DNA of 64,000 bases, taken from assembly GCF_018128545.1 (NCBI RefSeq), contig NZ_JAGSND010000009.1, positions 1 to 64,000 on the forward strand, in the 5' to 3' direction. Source of the stretch: Sinanaerobacter chloroacetimidivorans (GTDB lineage Bacteria > Bacillota > Clostridia > Peptostreptococcales > Anaerovoracaceae). Shown one piece after another: positions 53,520-63,008 of the stretch. Made by a program: the position numbers and the translations under genes. The notes beneath the pieces were generated by a model, which saw only the letters and a list, made by a program, of their open reading frames with translations, searched no databases and was not told where the DNA came from. The number at the start of each line of letters is the position of its first letter. Within the stretch, counting starts at the first letter, position 1.

Positions 53520-53604
53520 CCTTTATCAGTTTGAAGCTAATGAACCAAACCTTGAAAAATTTTACAAACCTGTACTTTTACAAAATTCTGTAAATAAAAA
53601 TGGA

Positions 53605-53633
53605 TTGACAATAGCGGTCAGTGATGCTAATAT
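53605..53633 (+). promoter_or_regulatory. Consensus promoter of the T-box transporter operon
   Basis: A perfect TTGACA (53605-53610), 17 bp, then TAATAT (53628-53633). Transcription would start near 53640 at the beginning of the T-box leader. Confidence 0.8.
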
Positions 53634-53639
53634 GACTAT

Positions 53640-53903
53640 AAACCGTAGACGAGGGAGTTAAACTGTAAAACGGTCTCACAGCGAATCCGAGATGGTGGAA
53701 GTCGGACAGATGCAGATACAGCAAGTGGGCCTCAGAGGGCGAAGCGAAAGATTGATTCATCAAGTAGCGGAGACGCAAGCCGGCGTTATCTGGCAAAGGG
53801 TGTGATGGCACTCTGCAGAGTGGGCATGTTTTGCATGTCAAACAAGGTGGTACCGCAAGTTAACACTTGTCCTTGATTTTTTATCAGGATAAGTGTTTTT
53901 TTT
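53640..53903 (+). promoter_or_regulatory. T-box leader with terminator
   Basis: T-box RNAs sense uncharged tRNA. The apical part of Stem I is visible (AGCGAATCCGAGATGGTGGAAGTCGGA, with TCCGA/TCGGA pairing), and so is the T-box AACAAGGTGGTACCGC (53841-53856). The terminator hairpin follows: AACACTTGTCCT pairs with AGGATAAGTGTT, then a T run (53862-53903). The specifier is not certain. TGG (Trp, 53726-53728) lies opposite AGTTAAA in a plausible loop; TAC (Tyr, 53717-53719) is the alternative. The tRNA-end-binding bases are TGGT. Confidence 0.9.
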
Positions 53904-53977
53904 ATTGTAAATAAGTTTGAATGGAATTTTAATTGTTTTGAAACACAAAATAATTTGTGAGAAAAGGAGAAAAAAAA

Positions 53978-54973
53978 ATGAAAACGAACAAAACATTTGC
54001 ATTGATCTTGGCGGCTATGCTGGTAATTGCATTGCTGACCGGTTGTAGTAAGGAAGAAGGCAGCAGCGGGCAGGATGCGGATCTCCCAACCGTAGGAATC
54101 GTACAGATTGTGGAGCATCCATCCCTGGACACCATTCGTATCTCCATTCTGGATCAACTGGCAGAAGAAGGCTTTGTTGACGGGGAAAATATGACTGTAG
54201 ATTATCAGAATGCACAAAATGACCAGACGATTCTGAAAACCATCTGTCAGAAGTTTGCTTCCGGCAATTACGATCTTATCATTGCCATAGCAACACCTTC
54301 CGCTCAGGCGGCTCTCGGTGAAACCACAGAGATTCCCATCGTATTCTCAGCCGTAACGGATCCATTGGCTGCGGAGCTGGTTGACAGCCTTGAAGCTCCC
54401 GGAGGAAACGTAACGGGAACCTCCGATGCCGTTTCTGCCGAAATGATCATGGATTTGGCTCTGGAAATTACGCCGGACATCAAAACCATCGGTGCATTAT
54501 ATAATACCAGTGAGGTAAATTCCGTATCGGTGATCAATGATCTGAAAGAATATGCAGCAGCGAAAGGGCTGACAGTAGTTGAAGGGCCGGTTATGAATGC
54601 CAGCGAAGTGCAGCAGTCTGCCACCTATCTTGCAGGCAAGGTAGATGCGGTATTCTCACCCATTGACAATACGGTAGCATCCGCTATGCCGATTATTACA
54701 AAGACACTGAACGATGCAAAGATTCCGTTCTATGTTGGCGCAGATTCCATGGTAAACGACGGAGGTCTCGCAACTTACGGAATCAACTATACCGTATTGG
54801 GCAAAGAAACGGGAAAAATGGCTGCTGAAGTTTTAAAAGGTGACGATCCCGGAACAATGCCGGTAATGACTATGAAAGATATGGATATCTATATCAATCA
54901 GAAAACAGCCGATCAGATCGGAGTCGTATTCCCGCAGTCCGTATTAGATAAAGCAACGGTTTTAGGGGAATAA
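53978..54973 (+). CDS. trpX: ABC transporter substrate-binding lipoprotein (TrpX-type)
   Basis: This 331-aa exported lipoprotein (lipobox LLTGC, Cys at about 24) belongs to the PF04392-type binding proteins: VGIVQIVEHPSLDTIR, then FSAVTDPLAAELVDS and GTSDAV. T-box-controlled members of this family with two partner genes are described as predicted tryptophan (TrpXYZ) or aromatic amino-acid importers. The ATG follows AAAAGGAG; the upstream in-frame start at 53957 lies before that site. It is the first gene of the three-gene transporter operon. Confidence 0.85.
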   Translation: MKTNKTFALILAAMLVIALLTGCSKEEGSSGQDADLPTVGIVQIVEHPSLDTIRISILDQLAEEGFVDGENMTVDYQNAQNDQTILKTICQKFASGNYDLIIAIATPSAQAALGETTEIPIVFSAVTDPLAAELVDSLEAPGGNVTGTSDAVSAEMIMDLALEITPDIKTIGALYNTSEVNSVSVINDLKEYAAAKGLTVVEGPVMNASEVQQSATYLAGKVDAVFSPIDNTVASAMPIITKTLNDAKIPFYVGADSMVNDGGLATYGINYTVLGKETGKMAAEVLKGDDPGTMPVMTMKDMDIYINQKTADQIGVVFPQSVLDKATVLGE

Positions 54974-55006
54974 TTCTTAGATAAATACCGAAATGGAGAT
55001 AATAAA

Positions 55007-55939
55007 ATGACTTTCGCAGCGATTTTAGGATCCGTGGAACTGGGTTTCATCTATGCGGTGATGGCATTAGGCGTATTTTTGTCTTTCCGCACGCTAAATA
55101 CACCGGATTTGACCGTCGATGGCAGCATCATTACAGGTGCTGCCACTTCTGCTATGATCTGCAGCATCGGATGGAGCCCCATACTGGCTTTGGGGCTGGC
55201 CTTCGTGGCAGGCTGTCTTGCCGGTTCGATAACCGCTTTGATGAATACCCGGCTGAAAATTCAGCCGCTGCTTGCCGGAATCCTTGTCATGTTAGGGCTT
55301 TACTCCATAAATCTCAGAATTATGGGCGGAAAATCCAACATGGCATTAATAAAGAATGATACGATTTACAAGTCTTTTGAGACTGTATTCCCCGGGAAAT
55401 ACAGTTCCCTTCTATTGGGACTTCTCATATTGATCATTGTCACCATTTGCCTGTATCTTTTCTTGAAAACAAGATTAGGCTTTGCTTTAAGAGCTACCGG
55501 TGATAATGAAGATATGGTAAAAGCATCCGGGATAAACAGCAATTTAATGAGATTGATAGGGCTGGCCGTTTCGAATGGTTTGGTTGGTTTGGCCGGCGGC
55601 ATGCTGGTTCAATATCAATCCTTTGTGGATGTAGGAATGGGAGTCGGTATGGTAGTGATCGGGCTCGCTTCCGTCATTATCGGTGAAGCGATCTTTGGCA
55701 CGAAATCCATGGGAAGAAGGCTTATCGCAGTTTCCCTGGGGGCCATACTGTATCGGCTGGTCATCGCATTTGCGCTGCAATCCGGAATGCCATCCAATGA
55801 TTTAAAGCTGGTTTCTGCTGTTATTGTAACCATTGCTTTATCAACAGGAATCATGGGGGAAAAGCTTACCTTCCGGAAGAAGCCCAAAGAGTCGTTCTCA
55901 GTCAGGGACAAAGAAAAAGGCGGTGTAAAGCATGCTTAA
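55007..55939 (+). CDS. trpY: ABC transporter permease (TrpY-type)
   Basis: This 310-aa membrane protein has eight or so helices and resembles the BPD_transp_2 / branched-chain amino acid permease type (SFRTLNTPDLTVDGSI; LGFALRATGDNEDMVKASGI; SVIIGEAIFG). It forms the channel for the amino acid delivered by the TrpX-type protein. The gene overlaps the ATPase gene by 8 bp. The symbol rests on operon structure. Confidence 0.87.
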   Translation: MTFAAILGSVELGFIYAVMALGVFLSFRTLNTPDLTVDGSIITGAATSAMICSIGWSPILALGLAFVAGCLAGSITALMNTRLKIQPLLAGILVMLGLYSINLRIMGGKSNMALIKNDTIYKSFETVFPGKYSSLLLGLLILIIVTICLYLFLKTRLGFALRATGDNEDMVKASGINSNLMRLIGLAVSNGLVGLAGGMLVQYQSFVDVGMGVGMVVIGLASVIIGEAIFGTKSMGRRLIAVSLGAILYRLVIAFALQSGMPSNDLKLVSAVIVTIALSTGIMGEKLTFRKKPKESFSVRDKEKGGVKHA

Positions 55940-56705
55940 AATTCACGGGATATCCAAAACCTTTGGCAAAGGTACAATCAATGAAAAGGTAGCCATTGAC
56001 GACGTAACCCTGGAAGTGAAAAAAGGGGATTTTATTACGATCATAGGCAGCAACGGGGCGGGGAAGTCAACCTTGATGAACTGCATTTCCGGTGTTCTGG
56101 ACATTGATGAAGGCAGCATCTTTCTTGATGACATCAACCTCACCCGTATGCCTGAATATAAGCGGTCCAAATTCATCGGAAGGGTATTTCAGGATCCTTT
56201 AAAAGGCACGGCTTTTGACATGACCATCGAAGAGAATCTGGCCATTGCCGGCAGTAAAAATAAGAGCCTTGGGCTGCAAAAAGGTCTCTCAGGTAAAGAG
56301 CGGGAATATTTCAGAGAAAAACTTGCGATGTTGGATATGGGGCTTGAAAATCGGATGAAGCAGAAATCCAAACTTCTGTCAGGAGGACAAAGGCAGGCAT
56401 TAACCCTGTTTATGGCTGTCATTTCCAATCCGAAACTTCTCCTGCTTGATGAGCATACGGCCGCTCTGGATCCCAATGCGGCGCAGAAGGTCCTGGCATT
56501 GACAGAGGAATTTTCAAAGGCTCCGGGACTTTGCACCATGATGATCACCCATAATATGAAAGCAGCACTGGAATATGGAAACAGGACGATTCTTATGAAG
56601 GACGGCAAGGTAGTTCTGGATCTCATCGGAGAAGAACGGGCAAATATGTCCGTTGAGAAGCTCATCGCTCAGTTTGACATTGATAACGACAGAATGCTGC
56701 TCTGA
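55932..56705 (+). CDS. trpZ: ABC transporter ATP-binding protein (TrpZ-type)
   Basis: This 257-aa ATPase energises the transporter. Walker A is GSNGAGKST (about residues 39-47), the signature is LLSGGQRQA and Walker B is LLLLDEHTAALD; DEH replaces the more usual DEP, as in this subfamily. The switch histidine is in MITHNM. The C-terminus is short. The gene ends the transporter operon. Confidence 0.9.
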   Translation: MLKIHGISKTFGKGTINEKVAIDDVTLEVKKGDFITIIGSNGAGKSTLMNCISGVLDIDEGSIFLDDINLTRMPEYKRSKFIGRVFQDPLKGTAFDMTIEENLAIAGSKNKSLGLQKGLSGKEREYFREKLAMLDMGLENRMKQKSKLLSGGQRQALTLFMAVISNPKLLLLDEHTAALDPNAAQKVLALTEEFSKAPGLCTMMITHNMKAALEYGNRTILMKDGKVVLDLIGEERANMSVEKLIAQFDIDNDRMLL

Positions 56706-56726
56706 TTTCAAAGCTAAAAACAATTG

Positions 56727-56756
56727 TTGTTTACAACTCTTTAATAGTGGTATAAT
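56727..56756 (+). promoter_or_regulatory. Likely promoter of the RseC-like gene
   Basis: TTGTTT (56727-56732), an 18-bp spacer and TATAAT (56751-56756) lie 44 bp before the gene. TTTACA at 56730 would leave only 15 bp. Confidence 0.5.
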
Positions 56757-56799
56757 TTACTATGTTAAGTCTATACTATGATGTATCGAGGTATAATAT

Positions 56800-57228
56800 A
56801 TGAGAAAAACAGCTGACGTTTTAGAAGTATTGGACGATAATACCGCAAAGATTATGCTATACAAGCATAAAAAATGCCATGGTTGCGGCTCATGCAACAA
56901 GCATCTTCATCCCGGATCCATTTTTCAGGCCGAAAATGAGATTCATGCCAGGCAAGGGGATATGGTGGATGTAAAGGTAACAAAAGCCTTTTCCATAACG
57001 GAGTTTCTCATCGTTTATATCCTCCCTACACTATCGTTTTTTGCCGGATTGTTTCTGGGAGCCTTTATTTTTGATGGAAAAAATGAAGGGGCAATTTCTG
57101 TGGGACTTGCATTTATTTTGCTTATTGGAGCTATTATAATAAATGTAATTTATCGCAAGAGCTATCAGCCCAGATACAGCGTGTCCATTTTAAAAAGAAT
57201 ACAGCCGGCAGAACCAAGACTCAAATAA
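56800..57228 (+). CDS. RseC/SoxR-reducing-system-like membrane protein
   Basis: This 142-aa protein has the RseC/MucC layout. An N-terminal domain carries four cysteines, three of them in CHGCGSC (about residues 27-33), and a V-x-V/D-V-K-V beta strand. Two transmembrane helices follow (about 66-90 and 98-120), then a basic tail. Members affect redox control through an unknown reaction, often beside Rnf. Thioredoxin follows 32 bp later, which fits a redox theme. Confidence 0.85.
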   Translation: MRKTADVLEVLDDNTAKIMLYKHKKCHGCGSCNKHLHPGSIFQAENEIHARQGDMVDVKVTKAFSITEFLIVYILPTLSFFAGLFLGAFIFDGKNEGAISVGLAFILLIGAIIINVIYRKSYQPRYSVSILKRIQPAEPRLK

Positions 57229-57260
57229 ATTACATATACAAAGTATTGAGGAGGAAAAAA

Positions 57261-57584
57261 ATGAAGGATATTGTTTATTTAACAGAAGATAATTATAATA
57301 GTGAGGCTATGGAATCCGATGTTCCTGTATTGGTAGATTTTTACGCCGACTGGTGCGGCCCCTGCAAAATGGTTGGTCCTATTTTGGAAGAAATGGCAGG
57401 TAAGTATGAGGGCAAGGCAAAGATCTGCAAGATCAATATCGATGAACAGCGTAAACTTGCTATAGCAAATAAAGTAATGAGCATACCTACTTTATTCTTC
57501 ATTAAGAATGGCGAAATTAAAGAAAGAATTTCCGGAGCGCTGCCTCAGACTGTTCTGGAGGAAAAACTGGAAGCTTTATTATAG
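57261..57584 (+). CDS. trxA: Thioredoxin
   Basis: This 107-aa thioredoxin has an active site WCGPC in DFYADWCGPCKMV (about residue 30) and the cis-proline segment MSIPTLFF. It reduces protein disulfides. The ATG at 57261 follows GAGGAGG. It lies between the RseC-like gene and cardiolipin synthase. No thioredoxin reductase is seen in the window. Confidence 0.96.
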   Translation: MKDIVYLTEDNYNSEAMESDVPVLVDFYADWCGPCKMVGPILEEMAGKYEGKAKICKINIDEQRKLAIANKVMSIPTLFFIKNGEIKERISGALPQTVLEEKLEALL

Positions 57585-57622
57585 GATCGATAGCTTTTTC
57601 ATAATAATAAGTGGAGGATCTG

Positions 57623-59083
57623 GTGTTTTCCATTACATTTATCAATATGTCAGCTTTAATAACAGGGCTTTTCCTCGTCAATTTTATGATCGCGTTAACC
57701 ATCATTTTTCTTGAGAGGAAAAACCCTTCTGCTACCCTAGCCTGGATTATGATACTCTTTCTCGTACCAGTGGCAGGGATTATTTTTTATTTTTTGCTTT
57801 CTCAGAATATTGCGAGGCAGCGAATCTTCCGACTTTCAAAATTTGAAGAAGCAGTTATCAGTGCTTCCCTGAATGAACAGATTGAAAGTATCAAAGATGG
57901 AGAGATGATTTTCACCAATCCTGAGGCAAAAAAATGGCAGGATATGATTCGCCTGCACCAAACCTACGGAAATGCCTTTTTTACTCAGGACAATAAAATC
58001 ATGATTCTTACCGACGGCAAGCATAAATTTGACTGCCTGCTTCAGGATATCAAAAATGCCACCAAAACCATCAATGTCATGTATTTTATTGTAAAGAATG
58101 ATGCAGTAGGCAGAATGCTCCTTGAAGCCCTAACCGAAAAGGCTCTTCAGGGAATCGAAGTCAGGCTGCTTTTGGATGCCATGGGCTCCAGGCAAATCTC
58201 GCCAAAGATATTGGAAGCTTTTAAGCGTGCCGGAGGAAAGCATGCCTATTTCTTCCCGCCGAAATTTAAATATCTGAATATGAAATTAAACTATCGAAAT
58301 CATCGGAAACTTGTCGTCATTGATGACGAAATCGGATACCTGGGCGGTTTTAACGTAGGAAACGAATATCTTGGAAAGGTGAAGAAAATCGGATACTGGC
58401 GAGATACTCATTTAAGACTTTTGGGATCCTGTGTTCAGGATATGAATGCCAGATTTATCCTGGACTGGCGCTTTGCCTCCAAGGAAACTTTGGTACTCTC
58501 CCAGGCTTATTATAATGCCCCTACCCATGCGGGGACAACGGGCATACAGATTGTATCCTCAGGCCCGGACTCTTCAAGGGAAGAGGTAAAGCAAGGATAT
58601 TTGAAAATGATTTCCTCCGCGAAAAAGAATATTTATATCCAGACTCCTTATTTTGTCCCGGATTCCAGCATATTGGAGTGCCTGAAGACCGCTGTGCTTT
58701 CCGGTGTGGATGTGAGGATTATGATCCCCTGTAAGCCGGATCATATGTTTGTATATTGGGCTACCTATTCCTACATAGGGATACTTTTGGATGTCGGAGC
58801 AAAGATTTATATTTATGACAACGGCTTTCTTCATGCAAAAACCCTCTGTGTCGATGGGGAAGTAGCTTCCATTGGCTCTGCCAATTTCGATATTCGGAGT
58901 TTTCGTTTGAATTTTGAAGCCAACGCTTTTATTTATGATGCAGCTGAGGTCTATAAGCTGGAAGCTATATTTGAATCGGATATGGCTCAATCTCATGAGC
59001 TTACCAGACAGTTATACCGAAGACGGTCACTTCAGATCAAATTTAAAGAATCCGTATCAAGGCTTCTTTCGGATTTACTTTAG
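57623..59083 (+). CDS. cls: Cardiolipin synthase
   Basis: Cls condenses two phosphatidylglycerols to cardiolipin in the membrane. The 486-aa protein has two N-terminal membrane helices and two phospholipase-D motifs: HRKLVVIDDEIGYLGG near residue 225 and HAKTLCVDGEVASIGSANFD near residue 405. I place the start at the GTG at 57623, 5 bp behind GGAGG; an in-frame GTG at 57611 overlaps that site. Confidence 0.94.
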   Translation: MFSITFINMSALITGLFLVNFMIALTIIFLERKNPSATLAWIMILFLVPVAGIIFYFLLSQNIARQRIFRLSKFEEAVISASLNEQIESIKDGEMIFTNPEAKKWQDMIRLHQTYGNAFFTQDNKIMILTDGKHKFDCLLQDIKNATKTINVMYFIVKNDAVGRMLLEALTEKALQGIEVRLLLDAMGSRQISPKILEAFKRAGGKHAYFFPPKFKYLNMKLNYRNHRKLVVIDDEIGYLGGFNVGNEYLGKVKKIGYWRDTHLRLLGSCVQDMNARFILDWRFASKETLVLSQAYYNAPTHAGTTGIQIVSSGPDSSREEVKQGYLKMISSAKKNIYIQTPYFVPDSSILECLKTAVLSGVDVRIMIPCKPDHMFVYWATYSYIGILLDVGAKIYIYDNGFLHAKTLCVDGEVASIGSANFDIRSFRLNFEANAFIYDAAEVYKLEAIFESDMAQSHELTRQLYRRRSLQIKFKESVSRLLSDLL

Positions 59084-59090
59084 TAGCGAG

Positions 59091-59127
59091 TACTCAAGGC
59101 TGGTCTACCCAGCCTTGTAGTATTTTT
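59091..59127. terminator. Bidirectional terminator between cls and the minus-strand gene
   Basis: TACTCAAGGCTGG pairs with CCAGCCTTGTAGTA, followed by TTTTT. It also contains the last codons of the converging gene. Confidence 0.75.
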
Positions 59128-59494
59128 GAAAGGAAAACAGGCACAGCTCAGCGACTAAACCGATTCCAAGACCGATAATGGACCAGGAAAATAACAGAAT
59201 CAGCCCGGCCAGGTCGCCTTTCGCGTCCCAATTGCTCCCCAAAAACAGCTGATACATCTCATAAAATCCGATCAATAGTGAGAAAATAAAAATGATACCG
59301 GCGGTTTTATATCTCATAGAGTAGAGGCCCGAAGAAATCAGGCCTAAAATCATCGACAGGATAAGAAATGCCAGAACATTCTCACCAGTGAGCAGCTTAT
59401 ATGAAATAATTCTGATTCCTAAAAAAATCATTGCAAAAGAAGATATGGTGAAAATAAGAAATTGGAACCAGTAATTTTTGTTTAAATGATTCAT
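59105..59494 (-). CDS. Small four-helix membrane protein
   Basis: This 129-aa protein has four predicted transmembrane helices (about residues 8-28, 36-58, 64-82, 96-120) and no recognised family. A small polar loop follows helix 3 (LGSNWDAKGDLAG). GGGAGGTACCTC upstream of the ATG gives a good ribosome site. It is a single gene, convergent with cls; its function is unknown. Confidence 0.75.
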   Translation of the reverse strand: MNHLNKNYWFQFLIFTISSFAMIFLGIRIISYKLLTGENVLAFLILSMILGLISSGLYSMRYKTAGIIFIFSLLIGFYEMYQLFLGSNWDAKGDLAGLILLFSWSIIGLGIGLVAELCLFSFQKYYKAG

Positions 59495-59627
59495 GAGGTA
59501 CCTCCCTGATTTTGCATATACGCTTGTGTGAATTACTTACCGAAGGTGATTTTTTTCTTATGTTTATTATGTCTCATTACACGATTTTCATTTGATTTGA
59601 TTTGTAGGAAAGATATGATAAAAAAAC

Positions 59628-59656
59628 TTGCTAATTATAGAAAATTTCTATATAAT
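59628..59656 (+). promoter_or_regulatory. Promoter of glyA
   Basis: TTGCTA (59628-59633), 17 bp, TATAAT (59651-59656); transcription would begin about 20 bp before the glyA start codon. Confidence 0.7.
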
Positions 59657-59684
59657 GTTACATTATGACGAAAGGGGAGCTTAT

Positions 59685-60926
59685 ATGTATTTTGATAACA
59701 TGGACAAGGTAGATCCTGAAATCAGCGCCATCATTCGATCGGAAATGGCAAGACAGGAAAACAAAATTGAATTGATTGCTTCAGAAAATTTTACAAGCAG
59801 CGCAGTAATGGAGGCATGCGGCAGTGCCCTTACAAATAAATACGCTGAAGGCTATCCTGGGAAACGTTACTATGGTGGCTGTGAGCACGTGGATGAGGCG
59901 GAAAGCCTGGCCATTGAAAGAATGAAAAAACTGTTTCATGCGGAATATGCCAATGTTCAGCCGCATTCAGGATCCAGTGCTAATATCGCCGTATATTTTG
60001 CATTGGCAGAGCCCGGAGATACCATTCTGGGAATGGATCTTTCAAACGGCGGTCATCTGACTCATGGCAGCCCGGTCAATATGTCGGGAAAATATTTTAA
60101 CTTTGTTCCCTATCGAGTAGACTCCGAAACGGAAAGAATTGATTTTGACGAAGTAAGAAAGCTGGCAAAAGAAAATAAGCCCAAAATGATTGTAGCCGGA
60201 GCCAGTGCGTATCCTCGTATCATTGAAGCAGATAAGTTCAGAGAAATTGCAGATGAAGTAGGCGCTTTATTAATGGTTGATATGGCGCATTTCGCCGGTC
60301 TGGTAGCAGCAGGTTTCCATCCTAATCCGGTAGAACATGCTCATGTGGTAACCACCACTACTCATAAGACTCTGCGAGGACCAAGAGGCGGCGCAATTCT
60401 GTGCAAAGAGGAATTCGGAAAGCAAATAGATAAAGCTATTTTCCCGGGAATTCAGGGCGGTCCTTTAATGCATATTATAGCCGGAAAAGCGGTTTGCTTT
60501 AAGGAAGCAGCAGCACCGGAGTTTGTAGAATATCAAAAACAGGTTCTTGTGAATGCCCAGGTGATGGCGGAAGAATTACTTGCGCAGGACTTTAAACTGG
60601 TATCCGGCGGTACGGACAACCATTTGGTATTATTGAATCTGACGAATAAGAATATTACCGGAAAAGAGGCGGAAAAGCTTCTGGATGCAGCAGGTATCAC
60701 AACAAATAAGAATACGGTACCCAATGATCCAAACGGTCCCTTTGTAACGAGTGGTATCAGGCTGGGAACTCCGGCTATGACTACCAGAGGTTTTAAAGAA
60801 GCAGAAATGAGACGTGTCGTGGAAGCGATCGGTTTAATATTGAATCATCCAACAGATGCTGTGGCAGCAGAGAAAGCAAAGGGCATTGTTAAGGAACTTT
60901 GTGAAGCATTCCCATTATATAAATAG
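59685..60926 (+). CDS. glyA: Serine hydroxymethyltransferase
   Basis: GlyA interconverts serine and glycine with tetrahydrofolate, supplying one-carbon units. The 413-aa PLP enzyme has [10 protein letters not shown] (about residue 27), the PLP lysine in [14 protein letters not shown] (about 222-235) and the usual C-terminal domain. The ATG at 59685 follows AAAGGGGAG and gives the normal length; upstream in-frame starts lie in the promoter. It is a single gene ended by a strong hairpin. Confidence 0.98.
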   Translation: MYFDNMDKVDPEISAIIRSEMARQENKIELIASENFTSSAVMEACGSALTNKYAEGYPGKRYYGGCEHVDEAESLAIERMKKLFHAEYANVQPHSGSSANIAVYFALAEPGDTILGMDLSNGGHLTHGSPVNMSGKYFNFVPYRVDSETERIDFDEVRKLAKENKPKMIVAGASAYPRIIEADKFREIADEVGALLMVDMAHFAGLVAAGFHPNPVEHAHVVTTTTHKTLRGPRGGAILCKEEFGKQIDKAIFPGIQGGPLMHIIAGKAVCFKEAAAPEFVEYQKQVLVNAQVMAEELLAQDFKLVSGGTDNHLVLLNLTNKNITGKEAEKLLDAAGITTNKNTVPNDPNGPFVTSGIRLGTPAMTTRGFKEAEMRRVVEAIGLILNHPTDAVAAEKAKGIVKELCEAFPLYK

Positions 60927-60965
60927 TGTAAGAGGAAAAAATCATATATTATAAGTATATAATAG

Positions 60966-61003
60966 AAAAAGCCAGAGAATCCTAGGAAACTCTGGCTTTT
61001 ATA
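60966..61003. terminator. Bidirectional terminator between glyA and the LysM gene
   Basis: AAAAGCCAGAG pairs perfectly with CTCTGGCTTTT and is flanked by A and T runs, so it can serve both converging genes. Confidence 0.85.
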
Positions 61004-61004
61004 A

Positions 61005-62876
61005 TTAGCTGGGGATGCAAACCTTTGTGCCTATGATAGAAAAGTCTTCTACGGCAAGCACCGGATTTGCTATTAATAGTCTGTCAGGAGATACGAGAAG
61101 TGTTCTGCTGATAGAATCCAGCGTATCTCCGGATTTTACCATATAAGCATCTGCCATTGGGCAGGTTCTAAACATATCGTCTGAAGGAATGCAAAGAGTC
61201 ATATTTTCCAGAGATCCGCTGAAATCAACTCCCCGATTGCTGTTTTGAAGCGCTGCAAAGGATATTTCAAATCGATCCAGGATACGGGTTACGGTATCAC
61301 CTCTTTGGGTGCTATACAAAGTACCGCCTGGGCAGCCGCCTCCTTGCTGATTGCTGGCTCCTCCGGGAATGCAGATTTTCATACCGATTCTCAGATTATA
61401 TGGATCAAGATTCGGGTTAGCCTTAATGATGGAATCCAACGTAATGTTATGGTGTCTGGCAAGTGCGTAAAGCGTATCACCTGCTACAATGGTATGAATC
61501 ATGCCATTGGGGCAAGCCGGTGTGGGGTAATCCGGTGTCGCGGGAGCTGCTCCGCCTGCGGACCTGGGGATGCAAAGCTTCATACCCACTTGCAGCATAT
61601 AGCAGTCTACTTGCGGATTCGCCTTGATAATAGCATCCAACGTTACATTATGTTCTTTTGCCAGCATGTAAAGGGTATCTCCGGGTCTCACCGTATGAAT
61701 CATGCCGTCACAAACTGGTGTCGGTGAAGGTGTTGGAACAGGCATTGGTGCAGGAGCCGGAGTAGGCATCGGTGTCGGCATTGGAGCTCCTGGAGCTCTG
61801 GGTATACAGATTTGTGATCCAATCTGCAGATTCGACGGATTTACGTTTGGATTCGCATTTAAAATAGCGTCCAACGTTACATTATAATTTCTTGCCAGCA
61901 TGTAAAGGGTATCTCCTGCTCGAATTGTATGAATGACTCCGGTGCAGACTGGTGCAGGTGTTGGTACTGGTGTTGGTACTGGAGTTGGTGCTGGAGTCGG
62001 TCTGGGAGCCGGTGCTGGTATAGGCGCAGGAGTAGGCATTGGTGCTGGTGCTGGGGTCGGCGCTGGTGACACGACTCCGTTGGATCTTGGAATACAGATT
62101 TGCATTCCTACCTGTAAATTGTAAGGATCCAGGTTTGGATTTGCATTTAAGAGAGCATCCAGCGTTATGTTATAATGTCTTGAAAGCATGTAAAGTGTGT
62201 CGCCTCTCCTTATGGTATGCAGTCTTCCGTCACATACCGGTGCCGGCATAACAGGTCCTGTTGGCATAGGAGCCGGTGGCGGTGTCGGTCTGGGGACAGG
62301 TGCAGGTGTTGGTACTGGAGTCGGTCTGGGAGCCGGTGTTGGTGTTGGCATTGGAGTCGGTGCTGGTGTTGGAGCCGGTGCTGGAGTTGGTCTGGGAGCT
62401 GGCGCCGGTGTCGGCATTGGAGCCGGTGTTGGTGTTGGCATTGGAGCCGGTGGCGGTGTCGGTCTGGGGACAGGTGCAGGTGTTGGTACTGGAGTTGGTG
62501 CTGGAGTTGGTCTGGGAGCTGGCGCAGGTGTCGGCATTGGGGCCGGTGCTGGAGTTGGTCTGGGAGCTGGCGCTGGTGTCGGCATTGGAGCCGGTGCTGG
62601 GGTTGGCATTGGAGCCGGTGCTGGTTTCGGCGCTGGTTTTGTTGGTGGGCATTCTGTCATGAGACCGGGTATACAGATTTTCTGACCGACTCTTAAATTA
62701 TAGGGGTTAAGTATTCTGTTGGCCTCCATAAGCATTGATACGGAAACGCCATATTTCTGAGATATGGAATAAAGAGTATCACCGGTTCTTACTGTGTATA
62801 CCTCAACACATACATACTCGGTTGGGAGGCTAGGAGTCTTAGGAAAGCTAGGGCTCATACAATTATTGTGAACCAT
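61005..62876 (-). CDS. Seven-LysM protein with long Pro/Thr/Ala linkers
   Basis: This 623-aa protein has five clear LysM domains (each with GDTLY and ending in CIPG or CIPR) at about residues 28-72, 225-270, 320-365, 395-440 and 465-510. Two divergent ones follow (about 525-570 and 578-622). LysM binds peptidoglycan or chitin-like glycans. Long linkers of repeated [11 protein letters not shown] units separate them, the longest at about residues 78-215. No classical signal peptide is evident: the start is [11 protein letters not shown]. It may be a spore-coat or wall protein. GAGAGGTG precedes the ATG. Confidence 0.9.
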   Translation of the reverse strand: MVHNNCMSPSFPKTPSLPTEYVCVEVYTVRTGDTLYSISQKYGVSVSMLMEANRILNPYNLRVGQKICIPGLMTECPPTKPAPKPAPAPMPTPAPAPMPTPAPAPRPTPAPAPMPTPAPAPRPTPAPTPVPTPAPVPRPTPPPAPMPTPTPAPMPTPAPAPRPTPAPAPTPAPTPMPTPTPAPRPTPVPTPAPVPRPTPPPAPMPTGPVMPAPVCDGRLHTIRRGDTLYMLSRHYNITLDALLNANPNLDPYNLQVGMQICIPRSNGVVSPAPTPAPAPMPTPAPIPAPAPRPTPAPTPVPTPVPTPAPVCTGVIHTIRAGDTLYMLARNYNVTLDAILNANPNVNPSNLQIGSQICIPRAPGAPMPTPMPTPAPAPMPVPTPSPTPVCDGMIHTVRPGDTLYMLAKEHNVTLDAIIKANPQVDCYMLQVGMKLCIPRSAGGAAPATPDYPTPACPNGMIHTIVAGDTLYALARHHNITLDSIIKANPNLDPYNLRIGMKICIPGGASNQQGGGCPGGTLYSTQRGDTVTRILDRFEISFAALQNSNRGVDFSGSLENMTLCIPSDDMFRTCPMADAYMVKSGDTLDSISRTLLVSPDRLLIANPVLAVEDFSIIGTKVCIPS

Positions 62877-63008
62877 AATTTATCAATCACCTCTCGATCA
62901 AAATTTACTATCATATTATTTAAAATAAGCTTAAATTGTGATAAAATAATGAAATTAGGGACTACCAGTAGTTACCTTGTTTCACAATTTTAAGAAAGGA
63001 GCACTTCA

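Noticed and set aside
62197..62696. Long Gly/Val/Ala-rich frames on the plus strand ([11 protein letters not shown] pattern)
   Set aside because: They are the antisense reading of the PTPAPAP linkers of the LysM gene; no ribosome site and extreme composition.
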